Positions 24,083-32,156 of a DNA stretch of 58,167 bases are shown here, in pieces. Source of the stretch: VRUE01 sp040508545. GTDB lineage: Bacteria; Actinomycetota; Thermoleophilia; Solirubrobacterales; 70-9. Made by a program: the position numbers and the translations under genes. A model generated the notes under the pieces. The model searched no databases, was not told the origin of the DNA, and saw only the letters and a program-made list of their open reading frames with translations. Numbering within the stretch: position 1 is the stretch's first letter; each line of letters starts with the position of its first letter. The stretch is taken from positions 1-58,167 of the forward strand of contig JBEVMR010000030.1 in the NCBI GenBank assembly GCA_040508545.1. The letters run 5' to 3'.

Positions 24083-25423
24083 ATGCGATCGCTCGGTAAC
24101 ACTCGACAGGTTTGCCACGTATGCAACCCGCGAGTTCTCGCCGCAGTCTTCATCGCGACCCTGGCAATGTGCGCTCTCACTGCAACCGCCAGCACAGCCC
24201 AGCAAGGGAAACTTGCAATACCTAGCGATACCTCTAACACCTTCAGCCTTACATTACCGGGCCTCCCCGGTATCTCGTGCCAGTCCATAACTTACACTGG
24301 ACACCAATACGCCGCCACACCACATCAATTCATATCCAGCGGCTCGACGCAAATTACAGTCACCCCCCACTATACAAATTGTGCTTTAGGGTTTTTTCCA
24401 TTTACAGTGACGATGAACGGCTGTGATTATGCAGTTAAAATTGGACAAACAACAGGCGGCGGCGAAACATACGGAGCCACCACAGATATGGTTTGTCCAG
24501 CCGGGAAACACATTCAGGTGGAAGTGTTTCTAAGCCAAGCCGAGTCTGCCAAATACTGTACCTTCACAATTAAACCGCAGACTGGACTCACCGGTCTCCA
24601 TGCGGCTATATCCGCGGGTGACCTGCTCATTACCGGGACCGTTTCCGGCCTGCATGTCGAACAGAGTGGGGCATGCGGCTCATCGACATCGCTGGGAACC
24701 CAAATGGACATTGGCGCCACGTTTGAAGGCCTAAATACAGCAGGTGCGCCCACAGGTCTTTCGATCAGCGATCAGGAAAGCTCAGGCAAGCTCACATCTG
24801 ATGGGCCCGTGACATTGCAGTCGCTGGACGGAACCGTGGTACTTCAGGGTTCCCAAACAGGTGGGAAAGGCTCAAATATGCTTTCGGTCTTCGAAAGCGA
24901 AGTTGAATGTGGGAATGTGACCTACACCGGTAATAGGCTCAATAAACTACCCTACCCTTCACTACCAGCTGGTGCCACCACAGTCACACTTTCGGCCCAG
25001 TATGTCGAATGCAGCACAAGAAATAAAGAAGGCGCTTTACCGGCTACAGTCAACATGAACGGGTGCGACTACGTACTCCACTTTGGCAGCACAACGGCGA
25101 AAGATACATATACCAGTACGACAGATATTGTTTGCCCAACTGGCAAAGTAGTTCAAATTGAAGCGTTTTCAGCACACCCCGAAGGTGTGAGGGTTTGCAC
25201 ACTTTCGATCAAAGCTCAGGCCGGCTTTACGGGTCTCCACATGACCTCCACAACCTCACCTGGTCATATCGATGTATCAGGCACGGTCAAAGGTATTCAT
25301 GTTGAAAAGAGCTTGGGCTTATGTGAAGCCAAAACAAGCGCCGAAGGCAGCGCGGCCCTCGACATCACATTCAAAGGCGAAGACACAGGCGGCGGATTCA
25401 CACCGATTGGAGTCGTCCACTGA
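24083..25423 (+). CDS. Secreted duplicated-domain protein of unknown function
   Basis: 446 residues with a signal peptide (hydrophobic core VLAAVFIATLAMCALTATA, cleavage near residue 38). The mature part is two copies of a roughly 180-residue Cys-containing domain. Shared landmarks are NGCDY, TTDxVCPxGK, TGLH and GTVxGxHVE, with Cys at equivalent sites suggesting disulfides. A paralogue lies at 57399-58167. The gene is clearly AT-richer than its neighbours and its codon choice differs, suggesting later acquisition or relaxed composition. The ATG sits about 12 bp after TTTAAT/TAATAT, so the leader is very short. Function unknown. Confidence 0.75.
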   Translation: MRSLGNTRQVCHVCNPRVLAAVFIATLAMCALTATASTAQQGKLAIPSDTSNTFSLTLPGLPGISCQSITYTGHQYAATPHQFISSGSTQITVTPHYTNCALGFFPFTVTMNGCDYAVKIGQTTGGGETYGATTDMVCPAGKHIQVEVFLSQAESAKYCTFTIKPQTGLTGLHAAISAGDLLITGTVSGLHVEQSGACGSSTSLGTQMDIGATFEGLNTAGAPTGLSISDQESSGKLTSDGPVTLQSLDGTVVLQGSQTGGKGSNMLSVFESEVECGNVTYTGNRLNKLPYPSLPAGATTVTLSAQYVECSTRNKEGALPATVNMNGCDYVLHFGSTTAKDTYTSTTDIVCPTGKVVQIEAFSAHPEGVRVCTLSIKAQAGFTGLHMTSTTSPGHIDVSGTVKGIHVEKSLGLCEAKTSAEGSAALDITFKGEDTGGGFTPIGVVH

Positions 25424-25451
25424 TTAAACCGGCCACGGAGTGGAGGCAAAG

Positions 25452-27122
25452 CTAGCCCGCGCTGTGGTCGTAATGGTCGTACTTGAGCTCGCGCACTTCC
25501 CAGTCGGCGTCCTCTGGCACTGGGAATAGGTGCCGCACACGGGGGGTGTCGATTCGCTCGCGCTCCTCGATGTGGGCGTCGACGGCGGGGAAGTCGAGCG
25601 TGCTCTCCTCCACCTCGACCTCGTCGAGCCAGTCGGTGGCGGTGATCCGGATCTCGTGCTCGGCCGGGACCGGCTCGAGGATGCGGGTGTCCTGATTCAT
25701 CTCGTCCTCCTCCTCGTAGCTTTCAGCTTCGACTACAGGCGCCTCTGCCGCGGGTGGCGGCGTAGGGGGAACCGCCCCCGAGGAAGCTTCAGCTACCGCA
25801 GGGGGAGGTGGGTCCCCTGCGCCGACAGGGGCCGCGGGCCAGGACGGCTCGACCTCCTGAGCGGTCACCGCGATCTCGACGTCCCCCGCGTCGAGGCCGG
25901 TGGCGATCAGCGTCTCGTCGGCGGCCTCGTTGAGATCAGCGCCGAGCTCACCGAGCGCGGCTTCGCGAAGGATGCGGCGCACGCAATCCTCGACCCAGTC
26001 AGCCAGCTCGGCGGTGTCGCCGACCGGCGCGCCGGACATCTGGGCGCTTTCCAGCTCCATCGCAGCTTCGACCCGCTCACGTGCGGCAAGACGGTCAGTG
26101 GAGCCGTGGGCGATCAACGCCGCAGCGCGCATCGGCAGCGAGGCGCCGACCGGGCCCTGCCCGTCGAGCACCGCGCGCAATGCCAGGAGGTGATCGCTCA
26201 ACCCTTCCAGGGTCGACGGCCGCTCGCAGCCAAGCTCGAAGCGACGCACGGCCCAGGCCAGTGGTCCCGCTGGATCGGGGCGCGCCTCCAGCGTCTCGGC
26301 AAGCTCGACCAGCTCTGCTGCCTCGTCCTCGTCGAGCCGATAGCCACCATCGCGCGGCGCCGGGGCCCCGGTCGCCAGGCGACGCCAGCGACCCTCGCCC
26401 GTGGGCGCGAAGGCGTGCGGGCCAAGCCCGACGCCACCGCCCTTGAAGAGGCGCATCACGCTGATCAGCTCGCCCAGCTGGTTGAGCGCATCGGCGGCGC
26501 TATCCGAATCCTCACCCTGCTCGGCGATGGCCAGGAACTGCGGCTCCCAGGCAGCGCGGCCCATGCCCTCGCTGCGCATCGCCTCGATCGGCGCCTCGAA
26601 GCTGTCGGCCCGCACCAGTTGCATGCCATGCGGCAACGGCAGCCGTGCCTGCGACATCTGCAGGCCGACGATCGGCACGACGACGATGTCGGCCTCGTCC
26701 ACGTCGCCGGTCTCGGCGTCGAGCACGAGCAAGGCGCTCTCGAGCCGCTCGCGGTCGAGGGAGAACTCGGTGCAGCCGTCCCAGAGGGAGGCGATGAAGA
26801 TGGTCAGGAAGTGCGCGGCGCGCTCGCCCGGCTCCGACGGCACGCTCTCGCCGCGCTGCTCCAGGTAAGGCGCGGCGACACCGGAGAGCGATACGGCTTC
26901 GCGGGCGGGCTCGAACGCCGCCAGCGAGCGCAGCTCCGACTCCCGTTCGCGCACGTAGCGACCGGTCAGGGGGACGTAGCTGTGGAAGAAGGCCTCGTCG
27001 GGGCCGGCCGACTCCGCCACGTCGAAGGGAATCTGGTCGCCACCGGCGACGAGCGTGGTGAGGCGGGTGGCCGACTCGGCAGCCAGCCGTCGCAGGGCCT
27101 CGTTGAGCAGGGGATCGCGCAC
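25452..27122 (-). CDS. Hypothetical 556-residue protein carrying a palindromic element
   Basis: No family recognised. Residues 1-425 are a predicted globular, helix-rich region without signal peptide or membrane segment. Residues about 427-459 come from in-frame palindromic element C, and the last 95 residues are acidic and low complexity apart from DTRILEPVPAEHEIRITATDWLDEVEVEESTLDFP. The GTG at 27122 begins MRDPLLNEALRRLAAES. It faces the secreted protein gene convergently (28 bp apart) and lies downstream of the HxlR gene. Sharing an element with parA and ftsZ does not by itself imply shared function. Confidence 0.7.
   Translation of the reverse strand: MRDPLLNEALRRLAAESATRLTTLVAGGDQIPFDVAESAGPDEAFFHSYVPLTGRYVRERESELRSLAAFEPAREAVSLSGVAAPYLEQRGESVPSEPGERAAHFLTIFIASLWDGCTEFSLDRERLESALLVLDAETGDVDEADIVVVPIVGLQMSQARLPLPHGMQLVRADSFEAPIEAMRSEGMGRAAWEPQFLAIAEQGEDSDSAADALNQLGELISVMRLFKGGGVGLGPHAFAPTGEGRWRRLATGAPAPRDGGYRLDEDEAAELVELAETLEARPDPAGPLAWAVRRFELGCERPSTLEGLSDHLLALRAVLDGQGPVGASLPMRAAALIAHGSTDRLAARERVEAAMELESAQMSGAPVGDTAELADWVEDCVRRILREAALGELGADLNEAADETLIATGLDAGDVEIAVTAQEVEPSWPAAPVGAGDPPPPAVAEASSGAVPPTPPPAAEAPVVEAESYEEEDEMNQDTRILEPVPAEHEIRITATDWLDEVEVEESTLDFPAVDAHIEERERIDTPRVRHLFPVPEDADWEVRELKYDHYDHSAG
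25744..25843 (-). repeat. In-frame palindromic element C (in the 556-aa gene)
   Basis: 100 bp, 95 of 100 identical to copy B, in the same orientation and frame, encoding PVGAGDPPPPAVAEASSGAV. Confidence 0.9.
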
Positions 27123-27189
27123 GGCCCTGCCTTCCTCCCCACGCCTGGCGCTCCTGCGCCTGCACGATGGCTTGCAGGCAGTAACCGGG

Positions 27190-27531
27190 CTAGGCGGGAA
27201 CTGGCTCTGTCTCTTCTTCGAGCAGCCAGCGGCTGCCGTAGCGGCGCATGTCCTCGATCAGCGGCACCAGCGCTTCGCCCTTCTCGGTCAGCGCGTACTC
27301 GACCCGAGGCGGCACCTCGGGGAAGGTGTTGCGGGCGACGATGCCCTCTTCTTCGAGCGCCCGCAGCCGCAGCGAGAGCGTGCGGGGACTGATCCCCTCC
27401 AGCGAGCGCTCCAGCTCACAGAAGCGGCTACGGCCCTCGGCGAGGTCGCGAATGACGAGGAGGGTCCACTTACCGCAGACGACGTCGGCGGTGCGGCAAA
27501 CGGGACATCGGGAGTTGCTCTCAGCGCTCAT
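27190..27531 (-). CDS. HxlR-family regulator with N-terminal Cys cluster
   Basis: 113 residues. The HxlR winged helix is DVVCGKWTLLVIRDLAEGRSRFCELERSLEGISPRTLSLRLRALEEEGIVARNTF. Three cysteines (RCPVCRTADVVC) before helix 1 plus one in the recognition region could sense thiol stress or bind metal, as in YodB/HypR-type members. The ATG at 27531 gives the normal family length. It lies 58 bp downstream of the last pilus gene in the same direction and may be co-transcribed with it. The 17-bp inverted repeat at 27587-27603 is a candidate autoregulatory site. Confidence 0.83.
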   Translation of the reverse strand: MSAESNSRCPVCRTADVVCGKWTLLVIRDLAEGRSRFCELERSLEGISPRTLSLRLRALEEEGIVARNTFPEVPPRVEYALTEKGEALVPLIEDMRRYGSRWLLEEETEPVPA

Positions 27532-27586
27532 CGTGGAAGCGGGGCGGTAAGACGAATTGCCTCGCTTCAGCGAGTGTAGCGCTATG

Positions 27587-27603
27587 GCTTCACTTAATGA
27601 AGC
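27587..27603. promoter_or_regulatory. Candidate operator of the second HxlR gene
   Basis: Perfect GCTTCA-N5-TGAAGC, the same arm-spacer geometry as the operators at 4369 and 4412. It overlaps the last codons of the upstream pilus gene, 56 bp before the HxlR start. Confidence 0.4.
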
Positions 27604-28570
27604 TTTGGAAGCGCTCGAAGGCGCTGCCCCGCTTCTTCGCGGAGGAGCCCGCGGGCTTGGGCCGTTCAACCTCGACGAAGTCGATCTGAATGACTTGGAG
27701 TCGGAAGGTCTGCCCCGCTTCGGTCGCGAGGTCGACCGCCTGGCCCGCGCGCAGGATGAGCAGACTGCAGTCGTCTTTGCCGCCGATGCACCTGCCCGGC
27801 CCGCGAACGCTCGTCACCTCACGGGTGAGGTTGAAGGCGACCTGGTTGCCGTTCTCCGAGGCGCCGACGAAGACGAGGATCGGTTGCTTCTGCGGCAGCA
27901 GCTCCCCGAGCGGCAGGTGTTCATGCACGATCAGATCGCCCGAGCCGGCGACGCCGAAGCGGATGTTCGGCCGGTAGCCGTAGAAGCGCCGGCCGTCGCC
28001 ACCGGGGTCGGTACCGCCGGAGCCATCGCCACCCGAGCCCGAGCCGGGGCTCGGCGCGGTTTCGACGATTTCGTCGCTTTCGCCCTCGTCGACTTCGAGC
28101 GAAATCGAGCCCGATGAGTCGCCAGAGGAAGCGCTCGCCGAGTCCGAGCCGCCTTCCGAGCTGGAGCCGGCGGCGGATCCCGGTCCGGTGTATTGCTGCT
28201 CGAACGGGTCGGTTTCCGAGCGGCCGCTCAACCGCTTGCGGTAGTCGCGCAGGCCGGGGGTCGCCTCGACGACGGTGAGGCTGGAGGTTCTTGCCGTCCC
28301 CGATTCGGGCGAAGCGCTTTCCGCGCTGAGCGGGGGCAGCGGTTCTGGGTCGGACCCCATCAGGAACGGAACAGCGACGATCGCGACCAGCACCAGCGCG
28401 ATCACCGGCAGCAGGCGCCGGTCACGCATGTCGTAGTAGAGGTCGGTGAGGAAGGCCGGCGGTTTGATGCTCGGCCCTTTCGAACCACCCTCTCCCCCGC
28501 CCCCTCGCTTCAGGCTCGGCTTCTTCAGCTTGGGCAGTTTCAGCTCGGGGCCCTTCTTCAACCAGTTCAT
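27590..28570 (-). CDS. Pilus assembly protein at the PilP position (hypothetical)
   Basis: 326 residues. A basic cytoplasmic N-terminus (KKGPELKLPKLKKPSLKRGG) is followed by one membrane segment (residues 54-71, LLPVIALVLVAIVAVPFLMG), a Ser/Glu/Gly-rich linker, and a C-terminal beta-rich domain (YGYRPNIRFGVAGSGDLIVHEHLPLGELLPQKQPILVFVGASENG). It overlaps pilO as ATGA. The position after pilMNO matches PilP in Gram-negative loci, but homology is not evident; an inner-membrane platform partner is likely. Confidence 0.6.
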   Translation of the reverse strand: MNWLKKGPELKLPKLKKPSLKRGGGGEGGSKGPSIKPPAFLTDLYYDMRDRRLLPVIALVLVAIVAVPFLMGSDPEPLPPLSAESASPESGTARTSSLTVVEATPGLRDYRKRLSGRSETDPFEQQYTGPGSAAGSSSEGGSDSASASSGDSSGSISLEVDEGESDEIVETAPSPGSGSGGDGSGGTDPGGDGRRFYGYRPNIRFGVAGSGDLIVHEHLPLGELLPQKQPILVFVGASENGNQVAFNLTREVTSVRGPGRCIGGKDDCSLLILRAGQAVDLATEAGQTFRLQVIQIDFVEVERPKPAGSSAKKRGSAFERFQSFIK

Positions 28571-29334
28571 CGCGCAACTCCCGTGGTCGTGGCGACCGGC
28601 GCCACTTCAGTGGCCCCCGGGCTTTCCGGCGAGGCGCCGCCGGTGACACCCTCGCCGGGCGGGGTCAGATAGGTGGTGACGGAGAAGGTCGCCTCGAGCG
28701 CCGGGAAGCCGGCTTTCGGCGCGGCTTGCAAGGCGAAGCCGTTGACAGTCAACAGGCGCCCGTCGACGGCAACCTCTTCCGCCTGGGTCGCCACGAGAGA
28801 GTCCAACCCCTTGATGAAGTCCGCGACCTTGAAGAAGCTGCCCTCGAAGGTGAGGGTGTAGGGCATCACGGCGAGGCCGGCCGGGCCGATCCCCGCCCCG
28901 AGGGGCATCGTCGCAGCGGCAGCCTCGGTCGGCGAGATCGCTTCGCCCGCGGAGGTCGCGGGCGTGACTTCTTCGGTCGCCCCCGAGTCACCCTCGGCGG
29001 AGAGGGTCAGGTTGCTGAAACGGACCCCCGCCCCGTCGGCGATGTGGTTGACCTGCACCAGCAGGGAGGCCGTGTCGTCGTCGCCCGGAACCGCCTTGCC
29101 GAGGACGACGAGGCGCTGGTAGTCGTTGGCGAAGTCCTTGCGCGCTTCTTCGCCCGCGGCGATTTCGGCTTCGTGCTGAGAGAGCGACGCTTCGACCTGT
29201 TCGACCTGCTTGTCGAGTTTCGCCGCTTCTTCGCGCTTGGGGCTCAGGGCGAGCATCCAGAAGGCGATCGCGAGCACGACCGCGCCGAGGACGACGGCCA
29301 CGATCGTGTTGGATGAGTTCAGTTTCGACTTCAT
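28567..29334 (-). CDS. pilO: Type IV pilus inner-membrane protein PilO
   Basis: 255 residues. An N-terminal membrane helix (TIVAVVLGAVVLAIAFWMLAL, residues 10-30) is followed by a coiled coil (EEAAKLDKQVEQVEASLSQHEAEIAAGEEARKDF cannot be missed as heptads) and a ferredoxin-like domain with VNHIADGAGVRFSNLTL and PYTLTFEGSFFKVADFIKGLDSLV, typical of PilO. The chosen ATG at 29334 starts one base after the pilN stop. PilO pairs with PilN to form the alignment complex linked to PilM. Confidence 0.85.
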   Translation of the reverse strand: MKSKLNSSNTIVAVVLGAVVLAIAFWMLALSPKREEAAKLDKQVEQVEASLSQHEAEIAAGEEARKDFANDYQRLVVLGKAVPGDDDTASLLVQVNHIADGAGVRFSNLTLSAEGDSGATEEVTPATSAGEAISPTEAAAATMPLGAGIGPAGLAVMPYTLTFEGSFFKVADFIKGLDSLVATQAEEVAVDGRLLTVNGFALQAAPKAGFPALEATFSVTTYLTPPGEGVTGGASPESPGATEVAPVATTTGVAR

Positions 29335-29335
29335 C

Positions 29336-30118
29336 TCATTCGCCTTCCGCGCCTTCGGAGGCTTCCCCGCTTGCGCTCGTCTCGGCGGATTCCGCCGGTG
29401 CTGCTTCGGCTTCTTCGGCGCTCGCCGCGACCGGCGCCGCGTCAAAGGCGACGACAACCGCGAATTTGGCGATGAAAGCGCGGGTCTGGCACTCCTCGCC
29501 ACTCTCGGCCGTATCCGAGCCGACCTCGGTCGATTGCGCCACTTCTTCCTCTTCTTCGCCGAGTTCGGATGACTGGACGCCGACCCGAGTGACGCCGTCG
29601 ACGTCCTTGAGCGCGGTAACGAATCCGGCCACGGCGTCCTGCCCGGCGGCACACCCGTTCAACTCCAGCGCCGGTCCCGGCACCTGGGCGCGCAAGGACG
29701 CGCCAGCTGAGTCTCCTCCGCCGCCCTCGACGCTCACGTCGGGGGAGGCGGTCGCGACGAGGCCGGTGAGCCAGACGTCGGTCGGCAACACCAAGGAGAG
29801 TTCGCGCATCACCCGCTCCCAGTCGAAGCGGCTGTCGGCCAGGTCGCTGACCGTCGCCACGCGCTGTTCGCTCATCTGCTGGAACTGGGTGTAGGCGGCG
29901 AGGCGCTGGGCCTTGGCGGCAGCCTTGGTGTCTTCCCGCTCGAGCTTCGCGACTTCGGTTTCGCGTTCGGAGATCTGATTGCCGGCGAGGACCAGTGCGA
30001 TCACGCCGACGAGGAGGAGGACCAGGGCGCCGAGGACGACGTAGGCGAGCGGGCCGGTGCGTAACGGCGCGTTCTCTCCACGGCGTTCCTCCGGCGGGAT
30101 CAGGTTTATCGGGCGCAT
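29336..30118 (-). CDS. pilN: Type IV pilus inner-membrane protein PilN
   Basis: 260 residues. It begins with the PilN signature MRPINLIPPEERR, the cytoplasmic peptide that docks in the PilM groove. A membrane helix (residues 27-47), a coiled coil and a periplasmic-type domain (RVMRELSLVLPTDVWLTGL) follow. The C-terminal 40 residues are Ala/Glu/Ser-rich and unusual. It lies 3 bp after pilM and 1 bp before pilO. Confidence 0.9.
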   Translation of the reverse strand: MRPINLIPPEERRGENAPLRTGPLAYVVLGALVLLLVGVIALVLAGNQISERETEVAKLEREDTKAAAKAQRLAAYTQFQQMSEQRVATVSDLADSRFDWERVMRELSLVLPTDVWLTGLVATASPDVSVEGGGGDSAGASLRAQVPGPALELNGCAAGQDAVAGFVTALKDVDGVTRVGVQSSELGEEEEEVAQSTEVGSDTAESGEECQTRAFIAKFAVVVAFDAAPVAASAEEAEAAPAESAETSASGEASEGAEGE

Positions 30119-30121
30119 CGC

Positions 30122-31243
30122 CTACTCCTCCAGGGCGAGGCCGAGGGGAAGGGTCAGACGCGCGGCGGCGGGCTCATCGAAGCCAGCCAGCATGGGTGGA
30201 CGCGCGGCCGCTAGCGGCAGGCCGAGGGCCGCCTCCATCCGGGCGACTAGGCCGGGGATAACGCTGCCCGGTCCGCAGAGAACGACCCGCTCGACCGGAA
30301 GCGCTCCTTCCTGTGCGCCGTAGTAGTCGAGGGAGAGGCGCATCTCATCGATCACGGCGGTCACACCGTCCTCCAGGGAGCGGCGCGCGGCGGCGACGGT
30401 CTCGGCGTCCCCCTCGACCTGCTCGGGGAGGGCTTCGAGGCCGACGTGCGAAAGCCATTGCGCCGCGTGCTCGGGAGAGATGCCGCTGACGCTGACGAGG
30501 CTTGCGGAGATGGTCTCCAGGCCGGCGTGTGAAACGCGGGTGAAGAGACAGGCATCGCCACGGGCGACGGCGAGGTTGGTGACGCCGCCGAGGCTGCAGT
30601 AGAGGACCGCGCCGGGTGGATGCTGCTCGGCAGCCTCGGTGCCGTCGGCTTCCGCTTGCCCGGACGGCGCCAGATCGCCGCTGCCGGCGAGAGCGCGGAT
30701 CATCCCGAAGGCGGAGAGGTCGACCCCGACCGGTTCGAGACCGGCGCGTCGGAGTGGCTCGACGAAGGAGGCGACCATGTCACGGCGGGCGGCAACCACA
30801 ACCACGTCGATCTGTGCGGAGCCACCCTCTTGAGCAGCTACGCCACCGACCACCTGGTGCTCCAGAACCGCCTGGTCGAGCGGCATCGGGATCTGCTCCT
30901 GGGCCTGGAAGCGAACTGCGGCCTCCATCTCCTTGGGATCCTCGATCGCCGGCAGGCGAATCGTGCGGACGACGACCTTCTGGTTGGCGATGCCGAGCCT
31001 GACCCGCTTGCTGAGCTTATGTTCGGTGAAGAGCTCCTTGAGCGCCGCCGAGAGGCGGTTTGTGTCGAGGACCTCGCCCTCGTGGAAGGCGCCGGGGTCG
31101 AGCGAGCCGATCGCGGACGCAGTGACCTGTGCGGAGCCGTTGACGGCGACTTCGGCCGCGGCGATGCTGCCGGCCTCGATGTCGAGGCCGACGATCCCGC
31201 CGGTCTGCTTCTTGGTCAGGGTGAAGGAAGGCACGCCCGACAT
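30122..31243 (-). CDS. pilM: Actin-like pilus assembly ATPase PilM
   Basis: 373 residues of the FtsA/PilM actin-like fold. Phosphate-binding loops are VGLDIEAGSIAAAEVAV and LYCSLGGVTNLAVARGD; VVLCGPGSVIPGLVARMEAALG is the adenosine motif. KRVRLGIANQKVVVRTIRLP and RREMVASF-like segments are typical of PilM. The ATG at 31243 (MSGVPSFTLTKKQTG) places the fold correctly. It starts the tightly packed pilM-N-O block, 87 bp after pilD. Confidence 0.9.
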   Translation of the reverse strand: MSGVPSFTLTKKQTGGIVGLDIEAGSIAAAEVAVNGSAQVTASAIGSLDPGAFHEGEVLDTNRLSAALKELFTEHKLSKRVRLGIANQKVVVRTIRLPAIEDPKEMEAAVRFQAQEQIPMPLDQAVLEHQVVGGVAAQEGGSAQIDVVVVAARRDMVASFVEPLRRAGLEPVGVDLSAFGMIRALAGSGDLAPSGQAEADGTEAAEQHPPGAVLYCSLGGVTNLAVARGDACLFTRVSHAGLETISASLVSVSGISPEHAAQWLSHVGLEALPEQVEGDAETVAAARRSLEDGVTAVIDEMRLSLDYYGAQEGALPVERVVLCGPGSVIPGLVARMEAALGLPLAAARPPMLAGFDEPAAARLTLPLGLALEE

Positions 31244-31330
31244 GAATCGACAGGAAGGCGGCAAACCTTTCGCCTTGCAAGTACTCAGTTATAGGAGAAC
31301 TTGGACGGACCCGCTAGGCCCGATCGCCAC

Positions 31331-32083
31331 TCAGAACGTCGACAGGTACCAGTCGACCAGCTCTTCGCCCGCCAGCAGGCCGACCACGCCGCCGAGGGCG
31401 AGGAAAGGGCCGAAGGGGATCGCCTGCTTGCGGGCCGCGGCTCCGTGGCGGGCGATCATCGCCAGGCCGACCAGCGAACCGGCCAGCAGGGCAACGAGCA
31501 GAGCAGGCGCAACCGACCGACCCAGGTAGAGGCCCATTACGGCAGCGAGCTTCACGTCCCCCAACCCCATGCCGCGCGGGTAGGCGAGGGCGGTCGCCAA
31601 CAGCAGGCCGCCGGCAGCAGCGGCGGCGATCGCCCGTTCGGGCAGGCTCGCCGGGTCGAGCACCGCCGCTAGAGCAACGCCGGCAACAGCGGAGACGAGC
31701 AGGATCTTGTTCGGGATCAGCCGCAGCTCGAGGTCGGTCAGCGTGATCGCAGCCAGCATGGCGACGAAGGCGAGGCCGAGGACGAGCTGCGCCGTTTCGC
31801 CATGCAGAACCAGGACGGTGACGGCGAAGAGCAGCCCGGTCGCAAGCTCGATCAGCGGGTAGCGCGCTGAGATCCGCTCTCCACAGTGACGGCAGCGACC
31901 GCGCAGCATCAGCCAGGAGACGATCGGGATGTTGTCGTAGGCGGCGATCTGGGCGCTGCAGCCCGCACAGCGCGAGCGTGGCCCTACGATCGATTCGCCG
32001 CGGGGCACGCGGTGGGCGACCACGCTGAGGAAACTGCCGGCCACCGCACCGCCGATGAACCCGAAAGTAGCTATCGCCGCCAT
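31331..32083 (-). CDS. pilD: Prepilin peptidase (A24)
   Basis: 250-residue integral membrane aspartyl protease that cleaves and N-methylates prepilins. Two CxxC pairs (RCAGCS and RCRHCGE) form the N-terminal zinc site, and the catalytic aspartates are in TDLELRLIPN and GMGLGDVKL. About seven to eight hydrophobic helices. A GTG two codons upstream (32089) is also possible. It lies between minor-pilin genes and pilM, and would process pilA and the minor pilins upstream. Confidence 0.92.
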   Translation of the reverse strand: MAAIATFGFIGGAVAGSFLSVVAHRVPRGESIVGPRSRCAGCSAQIAAYDNIPIVSWLMLRGRCRHCGERISARYPLIELATGLLFAVTVLVLHGETAQLVLGLAFVAMLAAITLTDLELRLIPNKILLVSAVAGVALAAVLDPASLPERAIAAAAAGGLLLATALAYPRGMGLGDVKLAAVMGLYLGRSVAPALLVALLAGSLVGLAMIARHGAAARKQAIPFGPFLALGGVVGLLAGEELVDWYLSTF

Positions 32084-32156
32084 CTGCACGGGATGGGATC
32101 GGCGCGGCGCGGCCGACCCTTGAATCGGGCAGCGGCGCGCTCAGAGGGGGAGCGCG

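Noticed and set aside
24083..25423. AT-rich segment as an insertion sequence or prophage remnant
   Set aside because: It is one intact secreted-protein gene; no transposase, integrase or terminal repeats were found.
31252..31275. GGCGGCAAACC-like string near pilM resembling the start of a second GEMM riboswitch
   Set aside because: It lies on the plus strand, opposite to the gene, and none of the downstream aptamer elements (GCAAAGC, tetraloop receptor) follow.
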